Of a stretch of 64,000 nt of DNA, positions 43,401 to 51,892 are shown piece by piece (position 1 is the first letter of the stretch; each line of letters starts with the position of its first letter). The DNA is taken from positions 578,501 through 642,500 of the forward strand of contig CP102274.1 in assembly GCA_025149285.1 (NCBI GenBank), given 5' to 3'. The notes below the pieces were generated by a model that made no database searches, had not been told where the DNA came from, and worked only from the letters and a program-made list of their open reading frames with translations. The stretch comes from Hungatella hathewayi. Its GTDB lineage: Bacteria; Bacillota; Clostridia; Lachnospirales; Lachnospiraceae. Position numbers and translations under genes: made by a program.

Positions 43401-46036
43401 TACGTGATGACGGTACCCACAGCGGAACGGAAGAATCGATGACTGTGAAGCTGGATGGCAGCGGTTATATCAGAAATGTGCTGATGTCCTTTGATCTGTC
43501 TTCCGTTCCGATAAGCTATAAAAGAATTCTGTTGAAATTCCATATAGACAGCACAGAAGCAGATAACGTTCCGTTTACCATATCTCGGATTGGTGACGAG
43601 TGGGAAGAAGAGAGTGTAACATGGAGCAGTATGCCTGACAAGGGCGAAAAAATCCTTGATTTTTCATCCAGTATCTCGGACGGTGGGACCTGGAAGGAGC
43701 TGGATATCACGGATTATGTGGAAACCTTACTGAACTCAGGGGAAAAGAGGCTTTCCATTGTCTTTGAAGGCGTAAAAGTAGGATCGAAGAATTACACCAA
43801 TATTCATTCCAGAGAAACAGATTATAAACCGCAGCTTGTATTTGACAATGAAACTGTAAAATCAGCGGAAGATATATTTGTTAAGGTTCCGGTTGGAACA
43901 GCACCGGCCTTGCCGGAGACGGTAAAGGTAACCTACAGTGACAATACAACTGCCGACGCGGCCGTAGTATGGGATGAGATTCCGGCCGTGAAATATGAGA
44001 AAGAAGGCCAGTTTACCGTATGTGGTTACATTGAAGAAAGAAAACTTCCGGTTATTGCCTATGTGACGGTTTCTGATTCTATTATTACAGCAGTTTCCGC
44101 AGGGGATGTGACAACGCGGGCTGGTGTTGCACCGATACTGCCGGAGACAGTGAACGCAACCTATATTAACGGTTCAGAGGAACAGATACCCGTTGTATGG
44201 GAACCTGTAAATGAGAGTCAGTATGCAAAACCTGGAACATTTACTGTGAAAGGAAAAGTAAACGGCTTTGATGCCGGGTGCATCATTAAGATCATCGTAA
44301 CGGAAGCCGGAGTAGTTGAGGCTGAGGCGGTTGATATAACCGGTTATGTGGGATTTATGCCGGTACTTCCTGAAACTGTTACAGTCAGATATACAGACGG
44401 CAGCAAGGGGACAGCCAGAGTTGCGTGGGAAGAGACGGAGGAAGAAAAATATCAGAAAGCGGGAGCCTTCACTGTTTATGGAACCTGTGAGGGACTGGAA
44501 CAGAAAGCCGCTGCCAATGTGACGATGATTGATGCGGCTGTAAAACCGGCAGAAATGAAGAGTCCGGCAGGTAAATATCCGGCGCTTCCATATACCATAA
44601 AGCTGGAAAACCGCAGCCGCGTAGCCAATGCATCGGAGGTACCTGTGGTATGGGAAACGGTCAGCAGGGAGTTATATCAGGGCAGCAATCCATATGTGGT
44701 AAACGGTTATATCGCAGGAACGACCATACCGGCTTCCATAAAGATAACACCGGCAGATCCGCTGGAATATATGGATGGTGTAATTGATACGAACGGCGAT
44801 ACGTATATTCAGGTAAGCCCGTCAGACGGTAATCATGGTAATAAAGATGTAATTCGGATTAAGAATTATGAAGGGGAATATAAACGTATTGGAGTAGTGC
44901 AGTTTGATTTTAAATCCATGAATATTTCAGACTTAACGGAAATGACGCTGAGACTGTATTTTAATAAAATGGATGAGAAAGAAACGGTTACTGAGACCTA
45001 TTTAAATATCTATACCAATACCCCAGGCTGGGGTGAAAATACGGCATCTTATGATTCCATTACGCAGGCCAGCGGGTATAAGGCGGAACTCATTAAAGAA
45101 CATGTTGTAATCAAACGTAACCAGGTGGGAAGCTATATTACGATCGATGTATCCGATGCAATTGATTATATTGAGGACGGAAAGATTTCGTTTATTCTCG
45201 ATATTGAAGAGAATCCGGAGAATGATGCCAATGGTTCTAATTCAGGTCTTGAATTTTCAAGTAAAGAATCCGGAGCAGAACAGGCACCGAAGCTCTTCGT
45301 ATCAAACCAGTATGTGACGGAACTCGAGGCGGTGAATTTAGAAGCCGAAGTAGGAAATACGCTGGATCTTCCAGACACAATTACGATTTATTATGCAGAT
45401 GGCACTGAGAAATTGGAACCTGTTGCGTGGGAAGCTGTCAGCCCGACTCTGCTTGGCAGAAAAGGAACATTCCTGGTAAGGGGATATGTGGAAGGGCTTT
45501 ACTGCAGTGTCACTGCGGCTGTTACTATGAAAGCAGAAGATCCGGATACCCCGGATACGCCGGACACCCCGGATACGCCGGACACTCCGGATACGCCAGA
45601 TACCCCGGATACGCCAGACACCCCGGATACTCCAGACACTCCGAATCACCCAGAGAAGCCGAACAAAGAATCTTCCTCATCTTCTGGTAAGGCAGTTACG
45701 ACTAACAGCTGGGTTCAGGGAATTGGCTATAAGAAATGTATTTTGGGTAATGGAGAGTATGCAAAAAATGGCTGGTATTATCTGGAATGCAATGGTATTA
45801 TGAGCTGGTATCGTTTTGACGAGAATGGAAATCAGATCACTGGATTCTTCACAGATCAGGATGGGAACATTTATTATCTTGATAAAGATGGAGTTATGAT
45901 GACCGGATGGCAGTTGATTGATGGTAAATGGTATTACTTTAATCCTGTTTCTGATGGAACCCGTGGCTCGTTGTATCGGAATACTGTAACTCCCGATGGT
46001 TATCATGTTGGACCTGACGGGGTATGGAAAAATTAA
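40412..46036 (+). CDS. Giant secreted beta-helix protein with Ig-like, DNRLRE and cell-wall-binding modules
   Basis: The 1874-residue protein starts with a signal peptide (about 30 residues, ending near YSFAA) and a Ser/Asn/Thr-rich linker with repeated ATSSNA. Then come a carbohydrate-binding-like beta domain (about 95-360) and a right-handed beta-helix (about 370-890, opening YYVDAVNGNDSNDGLTEENA, typical of pectate-lyase-like proteins). These are followed by a Big_2 domain, a DNRLRE domain (about 985-1145), a row of Big_4 domains, a second DNRLRE domain, another Big_4, eleven Pro-Asp-Thr repeats, and C-terminal choline-binding-type repeats (GWYYLECNGIMSWYRF, GWQLIDGKWYYF). It is exported and probably held non-covalently at the cell wall, acting on or binding a polysaccharide. 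Which glycan is unknown. Confidence 0.9.
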   Translation: MKKSWKRGLALYLSFVMATGNFGSGISYSFAAVNGGGGNGTGKATSSNAAGSGSGHTHTSKATSSNADSGSSDREPDKKATESNATMSNALKLLLEKTEFSLTDDFSDTQGPIWYYKYGDRDSGEVSELQEYDADTPRWKDNKDKWLRIFNDGMMPGNKGDDAILEWKAPADGLIQISEDDGSIFMETDRNDRDGVLLSIQQNGKLIWPDTGTISTEHNKTDVKFQPFYVQVREGDAIHFRANGNKEYNNDRVKWCPVITYLEEEDVAMISDITMTGRDSLEFTAASKELSGDTRDRISLSAIVNGNKEEAVTVRSAEAKDGKVVVAFDEVEAADKDQIQLLVGFDEDHRFVTYSPQDFEVISGLTYYVDAVNGNDSNDGLTEENAWKSLDKVNSTTFLPGDSILLKAGCIWNGYLYPKGEGSESAPVTLGKYGGDGYPIINGDGSVPYDSKYKVRKDHVYSPAVLLSDQSNWVIDGIEVTNSADDNFNHVGILVFTTGQTGVISNVTVQNCYVHDVTAEEANSKMTGGILVIGADAWIDGQKPEGEMASDIGFDEILIENNYVKNVAKEGIRSSGQSTGAEGVGFRNTKTFRNITFRGNYIEEIFGDGIVLAEVGENGLVENNVVKNHCNYDTANYAGAWLWQCDDSVFRYNEVFGGEYGYNDGEAFDYDIGCKDIIYEYNYSHHNKGGLLLTMYDNASYHFRYNISANDGKPSQELFHCQTGETKIYNNTMYIGKGITTSIFQTGSVGYFKNNIIMAHGSVPKFGTSAISVSKGAMTNNIIYPASITSVNGPSEAVLEDNLFVNPRLSSPQVSTKYSSKEYDLTYENMGQGEEFIAGLRKRMAIFKLQENSPAVDAGVVIPESNAKEDIFGNAIVGLPDIGAHEFNNDPGPVEEDTEKAEKVILDKTELYMTVEDSVQLKASVQPEDILDDSIAWSVQDPDVVSVSAAGKVTARMKGETVITAVSLSNPEAKAECIVHVYEKDSASVIADKDARVRDDGTHSGTEESMTVKLDGSGYIRNVLMSFDLSSVPISYKRILLKFHIDSTEADNVPFTISRIGDEWEEESVTWSSMPDKGEKILDFSSSISDGGTWKELDITDYVETLLNSGEKRLSIVFEGVKVGSKNYTNIHSRETDYKPQLVFDNETVKSAEDIFVKVPVGTAPALPETVKVTYSDNTTADAAVVWDEIPAVKYEKEGQFTVCGYIEERKLPVIAYVTVSDSIITAVSAGDVTTRAGVAPILPETVNATYINGSEEQIPVVWEPVNESQYAKPGTFTVKGKVNGFDAGCIIKIIVTEAGVVEAEAVDITGYVGFMPVLPETVTVRYTDGSKGTARVAWEETEEEKYQKAGAFTVYGTCEGLEQKAAANVTMIDAAVKPAEMKSPAGKYPALPYTIKLENRSRVANASEVPVVWETVSRELYQGSNPYVVNGYIAGTTIPASIKITPADPLEYMDGVIDTNGDTYIQVSPSDGNHGNKDVIRIKNYEGEYKRIGVVQFDFKSMNISDLTEMTLRLYFNKMDEKETVTETYLNIYTNTPGWGENTASYDSITQASGYKAELIKEHVVIKRNQVGSYITIDVSDAIDYIEDGKISFILDIEENPENDANGSNSGLEFSSKESGAEQAPKLFVSNQYVTELEAVNLEAEVGNTLDLPDTITIYYADGTEKLEPVAWEAVSPTLLGRKGTFLVRGYVEGLYCSVTAAVTMKAEDPDTPDTPDTPDTPDTPDTPDTPDTPDTPDTPDTPNHPEKPNKESSSSSGKAVTTNSWVQGIGYKKCILGNGEYAKNGWYYLECNGIMSWYRFDENGNQITGFFTDQDGNIYYLDKDGVMMTGWQLIDGKWYYFNPVSDGTRGSLYRNTVTPDGYHVGPDGVWKN
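45542..45640 (+). repeat. Eleven 9-bp Pro-Asp-Thr codon repeats
   Basis: Eleven tandem units of the type CCGGATACC encode a Pro-Asp-Thr linker before the cell-wall-binding repeats. Unit-to-unit differences are synonymous. The number of units is likely to vary between strains by slippage. Confidence 0.93.
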
Positions 46037-46049
46037 TATGAGGTGAACC

Positions 46050-47084
46050 GTGAAGAAGAAAACAGCATTTTTGGTTTTAACATGGTTCCTGATTCTGGAA
46101 TGTCTTGCCGGCTGTGCCCGGCAAGGCTATTCCTGTTTTATGGAAGTGGGGAGCTATGAGATATCAAAGGAAGAGTATGCCCTTCTGGCTTATGACAATA
46201 TTGCCGTGACAGCCAGAGAATATGGAACGAAAGACGGGATCGATGTAAATGTTCCGGGGGTCTGGGAGAGGAAGACAGACGGCGTATCCCCAATGGACCG
46301 TGTTCGGGAGCTTACAGATGAGGAAGCTGTTCAACAGAAAGGAATTCAGATTCTGGCAAAGAAAAACGGAATCATTGATGATATCGGATATGATTCGTTT
46401 TTAAAACAGTATCAGGAAGAGAATGAGCAGCGCAGGCAGATGAAGGAAGAGGGAACGGTCTTATACGGGCCGGTGGAGCTGTCCGTCAGCCAGTACTATT
46501 CCTACCGTCAGAGTCAGCTGGAGCAGCTGCTGGAAGAATTTGTGGAACAGAACATTATCACAATCGGGGAAGAAGAGCTGAAAGAATATTATCCCGTTGT
46601 GAGGCAGAGGGAAGAAAAAAAGAACTTTCAGGCAAAACTCAGCCTGGCAGTCTTTGAAGATGCCGGTGACGGGCAGGCTGCTGCTGTAGAGCAGTGGGTT
46701 GCGGATCATGGAATCACAGACTCTCTGCCGGAACTGTTGGCTGAGGATACCGGAATTGTGGCGGATGTTGAGAAGATGAGCGTGGATACCCTGGAACTGG
46801 GAAAGGAAAATCAGCTTCTGGACCGGGTGGTACTGGCCATCCAGGGGCTGGAAGCGGGAGCAGTTACGCCGGCTATAGAATACACAGATGGAATGAATGC
46901 AGTGATTGCGGTTGAATCAAAGGAATATGTGCCGTTTGGCAGCTACGATACGGAACGGGATTATGTGGAATACCTGCTTCGGGAGAAAAAAGCCAGGGAG
47001 TACATCGCAGATGAAATCAGCAGGATGGAAGTGAAAAGAGGGGAAGCCTGGGAAACACTTACCTATGAAGATGTTGTAAAGTAA
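46050..47084 (+). CDS. Foldase-like lipoprotein (SurA/PrsA-type)
   Basis: Translation starts at GTG 46050 after GAGGTGA. The 344-residue protein has a lipoprotein signal ending in CLAGC (cysteine about residue 22). A helical region with the SurA/PrsA N-terminal pattern follows (EEYALLAYDNIAVTAREYG, then KNGIIDDIGYDSFLKQYQEEN). A parvulin-like section (about 180-300) comes next, and then a final helical stretch. It lies 13 bases after the giant secreted protein gene and is probably its dedicated folding helper outside the membrane. Whether the isomerase site is active cannot be judged by eye. Confidence 0.75.
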   Translation: MKKKTAFLVLTWFLILECLAGCARQGYSCFMEVGSYEISKEEYALLAYDNIAVTAREYGTKDGIDVNVPGVWERKTDGVSPMDRVRELTDEEAVQQKGIQILAKKNGIIDDIGYDSFLKQYQEENEQRRQMKEEGTVLYGPVELSVSQYYSYRQSQLEQLLEEFVEQNIITIGEEELKEYYPVVRQREEKKNFQAKLSLAVFEDAGDGQAAAVEQWVADHGITDSLPELLAEDTGIVADVEKMSVDTLELGKENQLLDRVVLAIQGLEAGAVTPAIEYTDGMNAVIAVESKEYVPFGSYDTERDYVEYLLREKKAREYIADEISRMEVKRGEAWETLTYEDVVK

Positions 47085-47110
47085 AACAGAACAGACAAAA
47101 ATGGAGCAGA

Positions 47111-48880
47111 ATGATGAAGAGGTTATTACAAAACAAAACAGTAAAATTTAAAATCATGGTATATAACATCTGCATTATTTGCGTCATCGGAATCATATTC
47201 AGTGTTACAAATTATGTAACTGCAAACAGAAAAGCCATACAGCTGGCTCAGAATTCCGTAGAGTACCATGTGGAAAGCATCTCCAGATACTATCAGGAGG
47301 TCTACGATCAGATGGTGAATCTGGTGCTCAACTGTGCGGAACGGGAGATGTTTGATTTAAGTTCCCTGGGGCAGCTGGATACTGTGGAGGAAAAGAGAAA
47401 GGGGCTGGACTATGCAAAGCTGGCCGCCAATTTCTGTGCTGTTACGGGATATGGGGATTACATCACAAGGCTGTCCATTTTTGACGACAGCGATGTTCAC
47501 ATATCGGCGGGAACTGCCTTAAGCAGTGTGGACGACGGGAGAAGAATCCGGAGTGCCCCCTGGTTTGACCGGGAACTGAAGAAAGATATGTACGATTACC
47601 GGCTGGATCTGGTGGATTCCCCTTTTTACAAGGAAGTGGGAATGGCGATCCCCATCATCTGCAAAAACTCCGGGTATAAAGACAGCGACTGGTCCGCTCT
47701 CTTTCTGTCGCCGCGTCTCTATCTGGACCGGCTGAAGGAGGATGACAACGGAAATACAATGCTTGTGACCACGTACCGCGGAGAGCGGATTGCCACGCTG
47801 CGGGAGCCGGAGGGGCAAAAAGAGGAGAGTGACCGTTTGATTGATTCGATTCTCCGCAGAGAGGAAAACCGTGGAATCGAGCGGTACCGGATAAGCGGCG
47901 AGCCGTATCTCGTATCCTTTAACAAAGAGTCCCAGAGCGGAGTAGTGGTGATTGAAATCATGGATATGGCAGTCTTAAAAAATGACAGCCTGATGCTCAT
48001 GCAGACCGTCGGCCTGATCTTTCTTTCCTGTGTACTCCTTGGGATTTCCATGTCGTTTCTGTTTACCAATGCAGTCAGGAAGCCGATCGACCGGCTGGTT
48101 AACCATGTGGGCAGAATTGCAAAGGGGGATTTCGGTCAGGAGGAATCCCTGGAAAGTGAGGATGAGATCGGACTCATCGGGAAGGCTGTAAACTCCATGA
48201 GCAGCCAGATCGAACAGCTGATGGACAAGCGGCTGGAGGACGAAAAGGAAAAAAGCAGTCTGGAAATCCGGATGCTGCAGGCGCAGATTAACCCGCATTT
48301 CCTCTACAATACTCTGGACTCGATTAAATGGATTGCCGTGATCCAGAAGAACAGCGGAATTGTGAAGGCGGTGACCGCACTGTCAAAGCTGCTTAAGAAC
48401 ATGGCGAAAGGGGTGGACGAGCGCGTTACGCTGAGAGAGGAACTGGATTTTGTCCGTGACTACGTAACCATCGAGAAGCTCAAATATGTGGAAATGTTTG
48501 ATCTGGAGATCAACATCGAAGAGGAGACGCTCTACGATGCGCGAATCGTGAAGCTGACGCTGCAGCCGCTGGTCGAGAATGCGATTTTCAGCGGGATCGA
48601 GCCGGGAGGAAAGAATGGAACCATCCTGATCCATGCATATGAACAGGACAAGTGTCTCTGTATTGAGGTGCGTGACGATGGAATCGGGATACCGGAAGAA
48701 AAGATCCCCGAGCTGCTGAACCATTCAGAAAAGTTAAAGGGCGACCAGATGAGCAGTATCGGAATGCCGAACGTGGACAGACGGCTGAAGCTGATCTATG
48801 GGGAGGAGTACGGACTTTCTATTGAGAGCCGGGCAGGGGAGTATACACAGATTACCGTCAGAATTCCTCTGGAATATTAA
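47111..48880 (+). CDS. Sensor histidine kinase, YesM type
   Basis: The 589-residue protein has two membrane helices (about residues 13-35 and 295-318) flanking a 260-residue extracellular sensor domain. A HAMP linker follows (NHVGRIAKGDFGQEESLESEDEIG), then the His_kinase box QINPHFLYNTLD and the ATP-binding N and G boxes (VENAIFSG, RDDGIGIPEEKI). It is a complete kinase, unlike the short one at 2654. It pairs with the response regulator at 48906, 25 bases on, and is read with the large secreted protein and foldase genes, so it likely senses an extracellular sugar. A second ATG at 47114 is equally plausible. Confidence 0.95.
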   Translation: MMKRLLQNKTVKFKIMVYNICIICVIGIIFSVTNYVTANRKAIQLAQNSVEYHVESISRYYQEVYDQMVNLVLNCAEREMFDLSSLGQLDTVEEKRKGLDYAKLAANFCAVTGYGDYITRLSIFDDSDVHISAGTALSSVDDGRRIRSAPWFDRELKKDMYDYRLDLVDSPFYKEVGMAIPIICKNSGYKDSDWSALFLSPRLYLDRLKEDDNGNTMLVTTYRGERIATLREPEGQKEESDRLIDSILRREENRGIERYRISGEPYLVSFNKESQSGVVVIEIMDMAVLKNDSLMLMQTVGLIFLSCVLLGISMSFLFTNAVRKPIDRLVNHVGRIAKGDFGQEESLESEDEIGLIGKAVNSMSSQIEQLMDKRLEDEKEKSSLEIRMLQAQINPHFLYNTLDSIKWIAVIQKNSGIVKAVTALSKLLKNMAKGVDERVTLREELDFVRDYVTIEKLKYVEMFDLEINIEEETLYDARIVKLTLQPLVENAIFSGIEPGGKNGTILIHAYEQDKCLCIEVRDDGIGIPEEKIPELLNHSEKLKGDQMSSIGMPNVDRRLKLIYGEEYGLSIESRAGEYTQITVRIPLEY

Positions 48881-48905
48881 CGGAGATATAAGGGAGAGTG
48901 AGCTT

Positions 48906-50507
48906 ATGTACCGGATTATGATTGTAGACGATGAACCGTTAATACTGGCGGGGATAGCCTCGCTTCTGAACTGGGAGGAACATCAGTGCCGGATTGTGGG
49001 AAAGGCATCGAACGGGCAGCAGGCTCTGGCTCTTTTGGATACGCTGCGGCCGGACATCGTGATTACAGACATCAAAATGCCGGCTATGGATGGGATTACC
49101 TTTATGAAGACAGCCATGGAAAACGGCAGTGCGGCAAGTTTCATTCTTCTTACGAATTTAGAAGAGTTTTCTCTGGCAAAAGAGGCGCTCCATCTGGGGG
49201 CGATTGATTATCTGGTTAAGCTGGAGCTCAGCGAAGAAAGCCTGGTCCAGGCTCTGGAGAGCGCCATAGAGCGGTGCAATATGAATTACCACATGACACA
49301 TCTGGCAGAAGAGCCGCTGACTGTAGACGAGCGGATACAGAACTATTTCCGGCGGATTCTTATCTATGACACGGATGTGGAGGCGGATGCCGGGCTTTCC
49401 GGTTTAATCCGGGAGCGATATCCACGGCCGGCGCTGATGCTGATCAATTTTAACTATGGATTTGAGGGCTTTTCCGAGGCATTTACAAGAGCGGACCAGA
49501 AAAAGGTCATGGGGTTCGCGGAAGACATAATCAGCGGCATGGTAAAGGGCTTCTTTGACAACAGCTGCGTTCTGCGGAGGGAGCAGAGCGGATTTGTCCT
49601 GGTACTGTCAACGGAAGGCATGGATGACTTTAAGAGGGAAGCCAGCGTGATGAGTGTGAAATTCCGCCAGGTTATGAAGGATTACTTCGAAGTGCCTGTT
49701 TCCATCGCGGTGAGCCTGCGGGGAGGAGGCGTGGACGAGATCCAGGATCTGCTGTATCAGGCCATGAGCGCTATGAATCTTACGTTTTACGATAACACCG
49801 GCGGCGCGGTGTTCTATTCGGAACTGTGCGAGGACAATCGCAGCCACAGCAGCAATTTTAACATAAACTTCCTGAAAAAGGACGTGACGGAAGCCATCCG
49901 CCAAAATGACTGCGAAGAATTTTCCTCCATTATGAATCAGATGATCCAGCTGTTTTCCGAGTGCAGGCCTTCCAGGAGGCAGGCGGTGAATGCGTGCAAT
50001 AATCTCTATTATTTTATCACCTCTCTGATAGAAGACAGGGGCGACCAGGACTTCCCCTATGCGGTGGATATTGTGGGACAGCTAAACCGCATGGATAATT
50101 TAAGCGCTGTACTCACCTGGCTCGAGGGCTTCCGCGATCAGATGATAAAGGTGCTGGAGAATCATCAGGAGGCGCGTAAAGATAAAATCGTTGAGCTGGC
50201 TCTGGAATATGTAAAAGCGCATTATCAGGAGAAGATTACGCTGAGCCAGGCCGCTGCCGTGTTAAATGTCAGCCAGGGGCATTTAAGCAGCACGTTTAAA
50301 AAGCAGACAGGGAAGAATTTCTCTGATTATGTGACGGAAATGAAGATTGAGAAGGCCAGGGAGCTGATCGAATCGTACCAATACAGGATGTATGAAATCT
50401 CTGACATGCTGGGATTTGACACGCCGTATTACTTCAGCTCGGTGTTCAAGAAAATAACAGGGTATACGCCGAAGGAATACGAGAATCTGGTGGTAAAGAA
50501 ATTGTAA
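48906..50507 (+). CDS. Response regulator, receiver plus AraC domain (YesN-like)
   Basis: ATG 48906 follows GGGAGAGTGAGCTT; longer readings overlap the kinase gene and are rejected. The 533-residue protein has a receiver with IVDDEPLI, the phospho-acceptor in DIVITDIKMP and DYLVKLEL. The usual lysine-proline pair of the last strand reads Lys-Leu. A long linker and two AraC helix-turn-helix units follow (LSQAAAVLNVSQGHLSSTFKKQTG, then PYYFSSVFKKITGYTPKEY). It should activate the adjoining solute-binding protein gene and perhaps the minus-strand importer genes. Confidence 0.94.
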   Translation: MYRIMIVDDEPLILAGIASLLNWEEHQCRIVGKASNGQQALALLDTLRPDIVITDIKMPAMDGITFMKTAMENGSAASFILLTNLEEFSLAKEALHLGAIDYLVKLELSEESLVQALESAIERCNMNYHMTHLAEEPLTVDERIQNYFRRILIYDTDVEADAGLSGLIRERYPRPALMLINFNYGFEGFSEAFTRADQKKVMGFAEDIISGMVKGFFDNSCVLRREQSGFVLVLSTEGMDDFKREASVMSVKFRQVMKDYFEVPVSIAVSLRGGGVDEIQDLLYQAMSAMNLTFYDNTGGAVFYSELCEDNRSHSSNFNINFLKKDVTEAIRQNDCEEFSSIMNQMIQLFSECRPSRRQAVNACNNLYYFITSLIEDRGDQDFPYAVDIVGQLNRMDNLSAVLTWLEGFRDQMIKVLENHQEARKDKIVELALEYVKAHYQEKITLSQAAAVLNVSQGHLSSTFKKQTGKNFSDYVTEMKIEKARELIESYQYRMYEISDMLGFDTPYYFSSVFKKITGYTPKEYENLVVKKL

Positions 50508-50564
50508 CGGTCCAGTGCTTTACAGTGACAGGAAATTACACATGTAATTTTGGGGAGGAATAAT

Positions 50565-51890
50565 ATGAAAATCAGCAGGATAGCTTCAGCGATTTTTCTG
50601 TTGGCAATCGTAGCCGCAGGAGCCGCGGGCTGCAGTTTGGGCAGAGACATGACGTCCGACAGCGGCAAAGCCGCGGAAGGAAGAAGCGCCGCAGATGGAG
50701 TGAAGGAGGGGCGTGTGAAAATAACGGTGTCCGTCTGGGATAACGCCAATTCTCCTCAGTTTCAGGCCATGGCGGACGCATTTATGGAGAAAAATCCGGA
50801 TATCGATGTGGAACTGGTCGATATCCGGTCAGATGAATACAACAGTAAGCTGACTGTACTGCTGGCAGGGAATGAGTCTGACCCGGATGTGATTATGATC
50901 AAGGACGCGGATACGCAGATTTCCATGAGAGAGAAGGGGCAGATTCTCGACCTGACCAGCTATATTGCCAGGGACGGCGTGGATTTAAGCATCTACAACG
51001 GCGCAGCGGAACAGCTTCAGATGGATGGAAAGCAGTATACGCTCCCCTTCCGCCAGGACTGGTATGTGCTGTTCTATAATAAAGATCTTTTTGATGCAGC
51101 GGGGGTGGCGTATCCGGCGGACGATATGACCTGGGAAGAGTATGAGAAGCTGGCGGAGAAGATGACCTTCGTCAAAGACGGCACGGCAGTCTACGGAACC
51201 CACCATCACACGTGGATGGCCCTGGTTTCCAACTGGGCGGTGCAGGACGGGCAACACACGCTGATGAGTGAAGACTACGCTTTTTTAAAGCCGTATTACG
51301 AGCAGGCGCTCAGGATGCAGGATGAGGGGATTATACAGAACTATGCCAGCTTAAAAATTAGCAACATCCACTATACCAGTGTCTTTGAACAGCAGCAGTG
51401 CGCCATGGTTCCGATGGGAACGTGGTTTATTGCAACGCTGGTTCAGGACCGGAAAGCGGGGATTTTTGATTTTAACTGGGGAGTCACGAGAATTCCGCAT
51501 CCGGCGGGGATCGAGGCGGGGAGCACGGTTGGCTCAGTCACCCCGATCGCCGTCAATGCGAAGTCAGATGTGCCGGATCAGGCATGGGAATTCGTGCGGT
51601 TTGCCACCAGCGAAGCGGGGGCCGAAATTTTAGCCGATAACAGTGTGTTTCCCGCTATTACCACCGCCGGCGTGGTGAGCCGTCTGGCTTCCATCGAGGG
51701 ATTTCCGGAAGACGGAAAGGCGGCTCTTTCGGTAAAGAATTTTGTGTTCGACCGCCCGGTGGATGCGAAAATGGCGGCAGTGCGCAAGGTCATTGAGGAA
51801 GAGCATGACTCCATCATGATAGGAGAGGAAACGGTTGATGCCGGTATCCGCAACATGAATGAGAGGGCGGCGGAAGCCAGAAGCAGATAA
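50565..51890 (+). CDS. Extracellular solute-binding lipoprotein (sugar family 1)
   Basis: The start at ATG 50565, after GGGGAGGAATAAT, gives a lipoprotein signal ending AGAAGC (cysteine about residue 22) and a 441-residue product. The family-1 binding fold begins KITVSVWDNANSPQFQAMADAFMEKNPDI and continues with the usual hinge stretches (LPFRQDWYVLFYNKDLFDAAGV; VGSVTPIAVNAKSDVPDQAWEFVRF). It has no permease gene beside it on its own strand; the only permease pair is encoded on the opposite strand at 53241-54934. It ends two bases from the end of the converging sulfatase gene. Its sugar is unknown. Confidence 0.93.
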   Translation: MKISRIASAIFLLAIVAAGAAGCSLGRDMTSDSGKAAEGRSAADGVKEGRVKITVSVWDNANSPQFQAMADAFMEKNPDIDVELVDIRSDEYNSKLTVLLAGNESDPDVIMIKDADTQISMREKGQILDLTSYIARDGVDLSIYNGAAEQLQMDGKQYTLPFRQDWYVLFYNKDLFDAAGVAYPADDMTWEEYEKLAEKMTFVKDGTAVYGTHHHTWMALVSNWAVQDGQHTLMSEDYAFLKPYYEQALRMQDEGIIQNYASLKISNIHYTSVFEQQQCAMVPMGTWFIATLVQDRKAGIFDFNWGVTRIPHPAGIEAGSTVGSVTPIAVNAKSDVPDQAWEFVRFATSEAGAEILADNSVFPAITTAGVVSRLASIEGFPEDGKAALSVKNFVFDRPVDAKMAAVRKVIEEEHDSIMIGEETVDAGIRNMNERAAEARSR

Positions 51891-51892
51891 CC

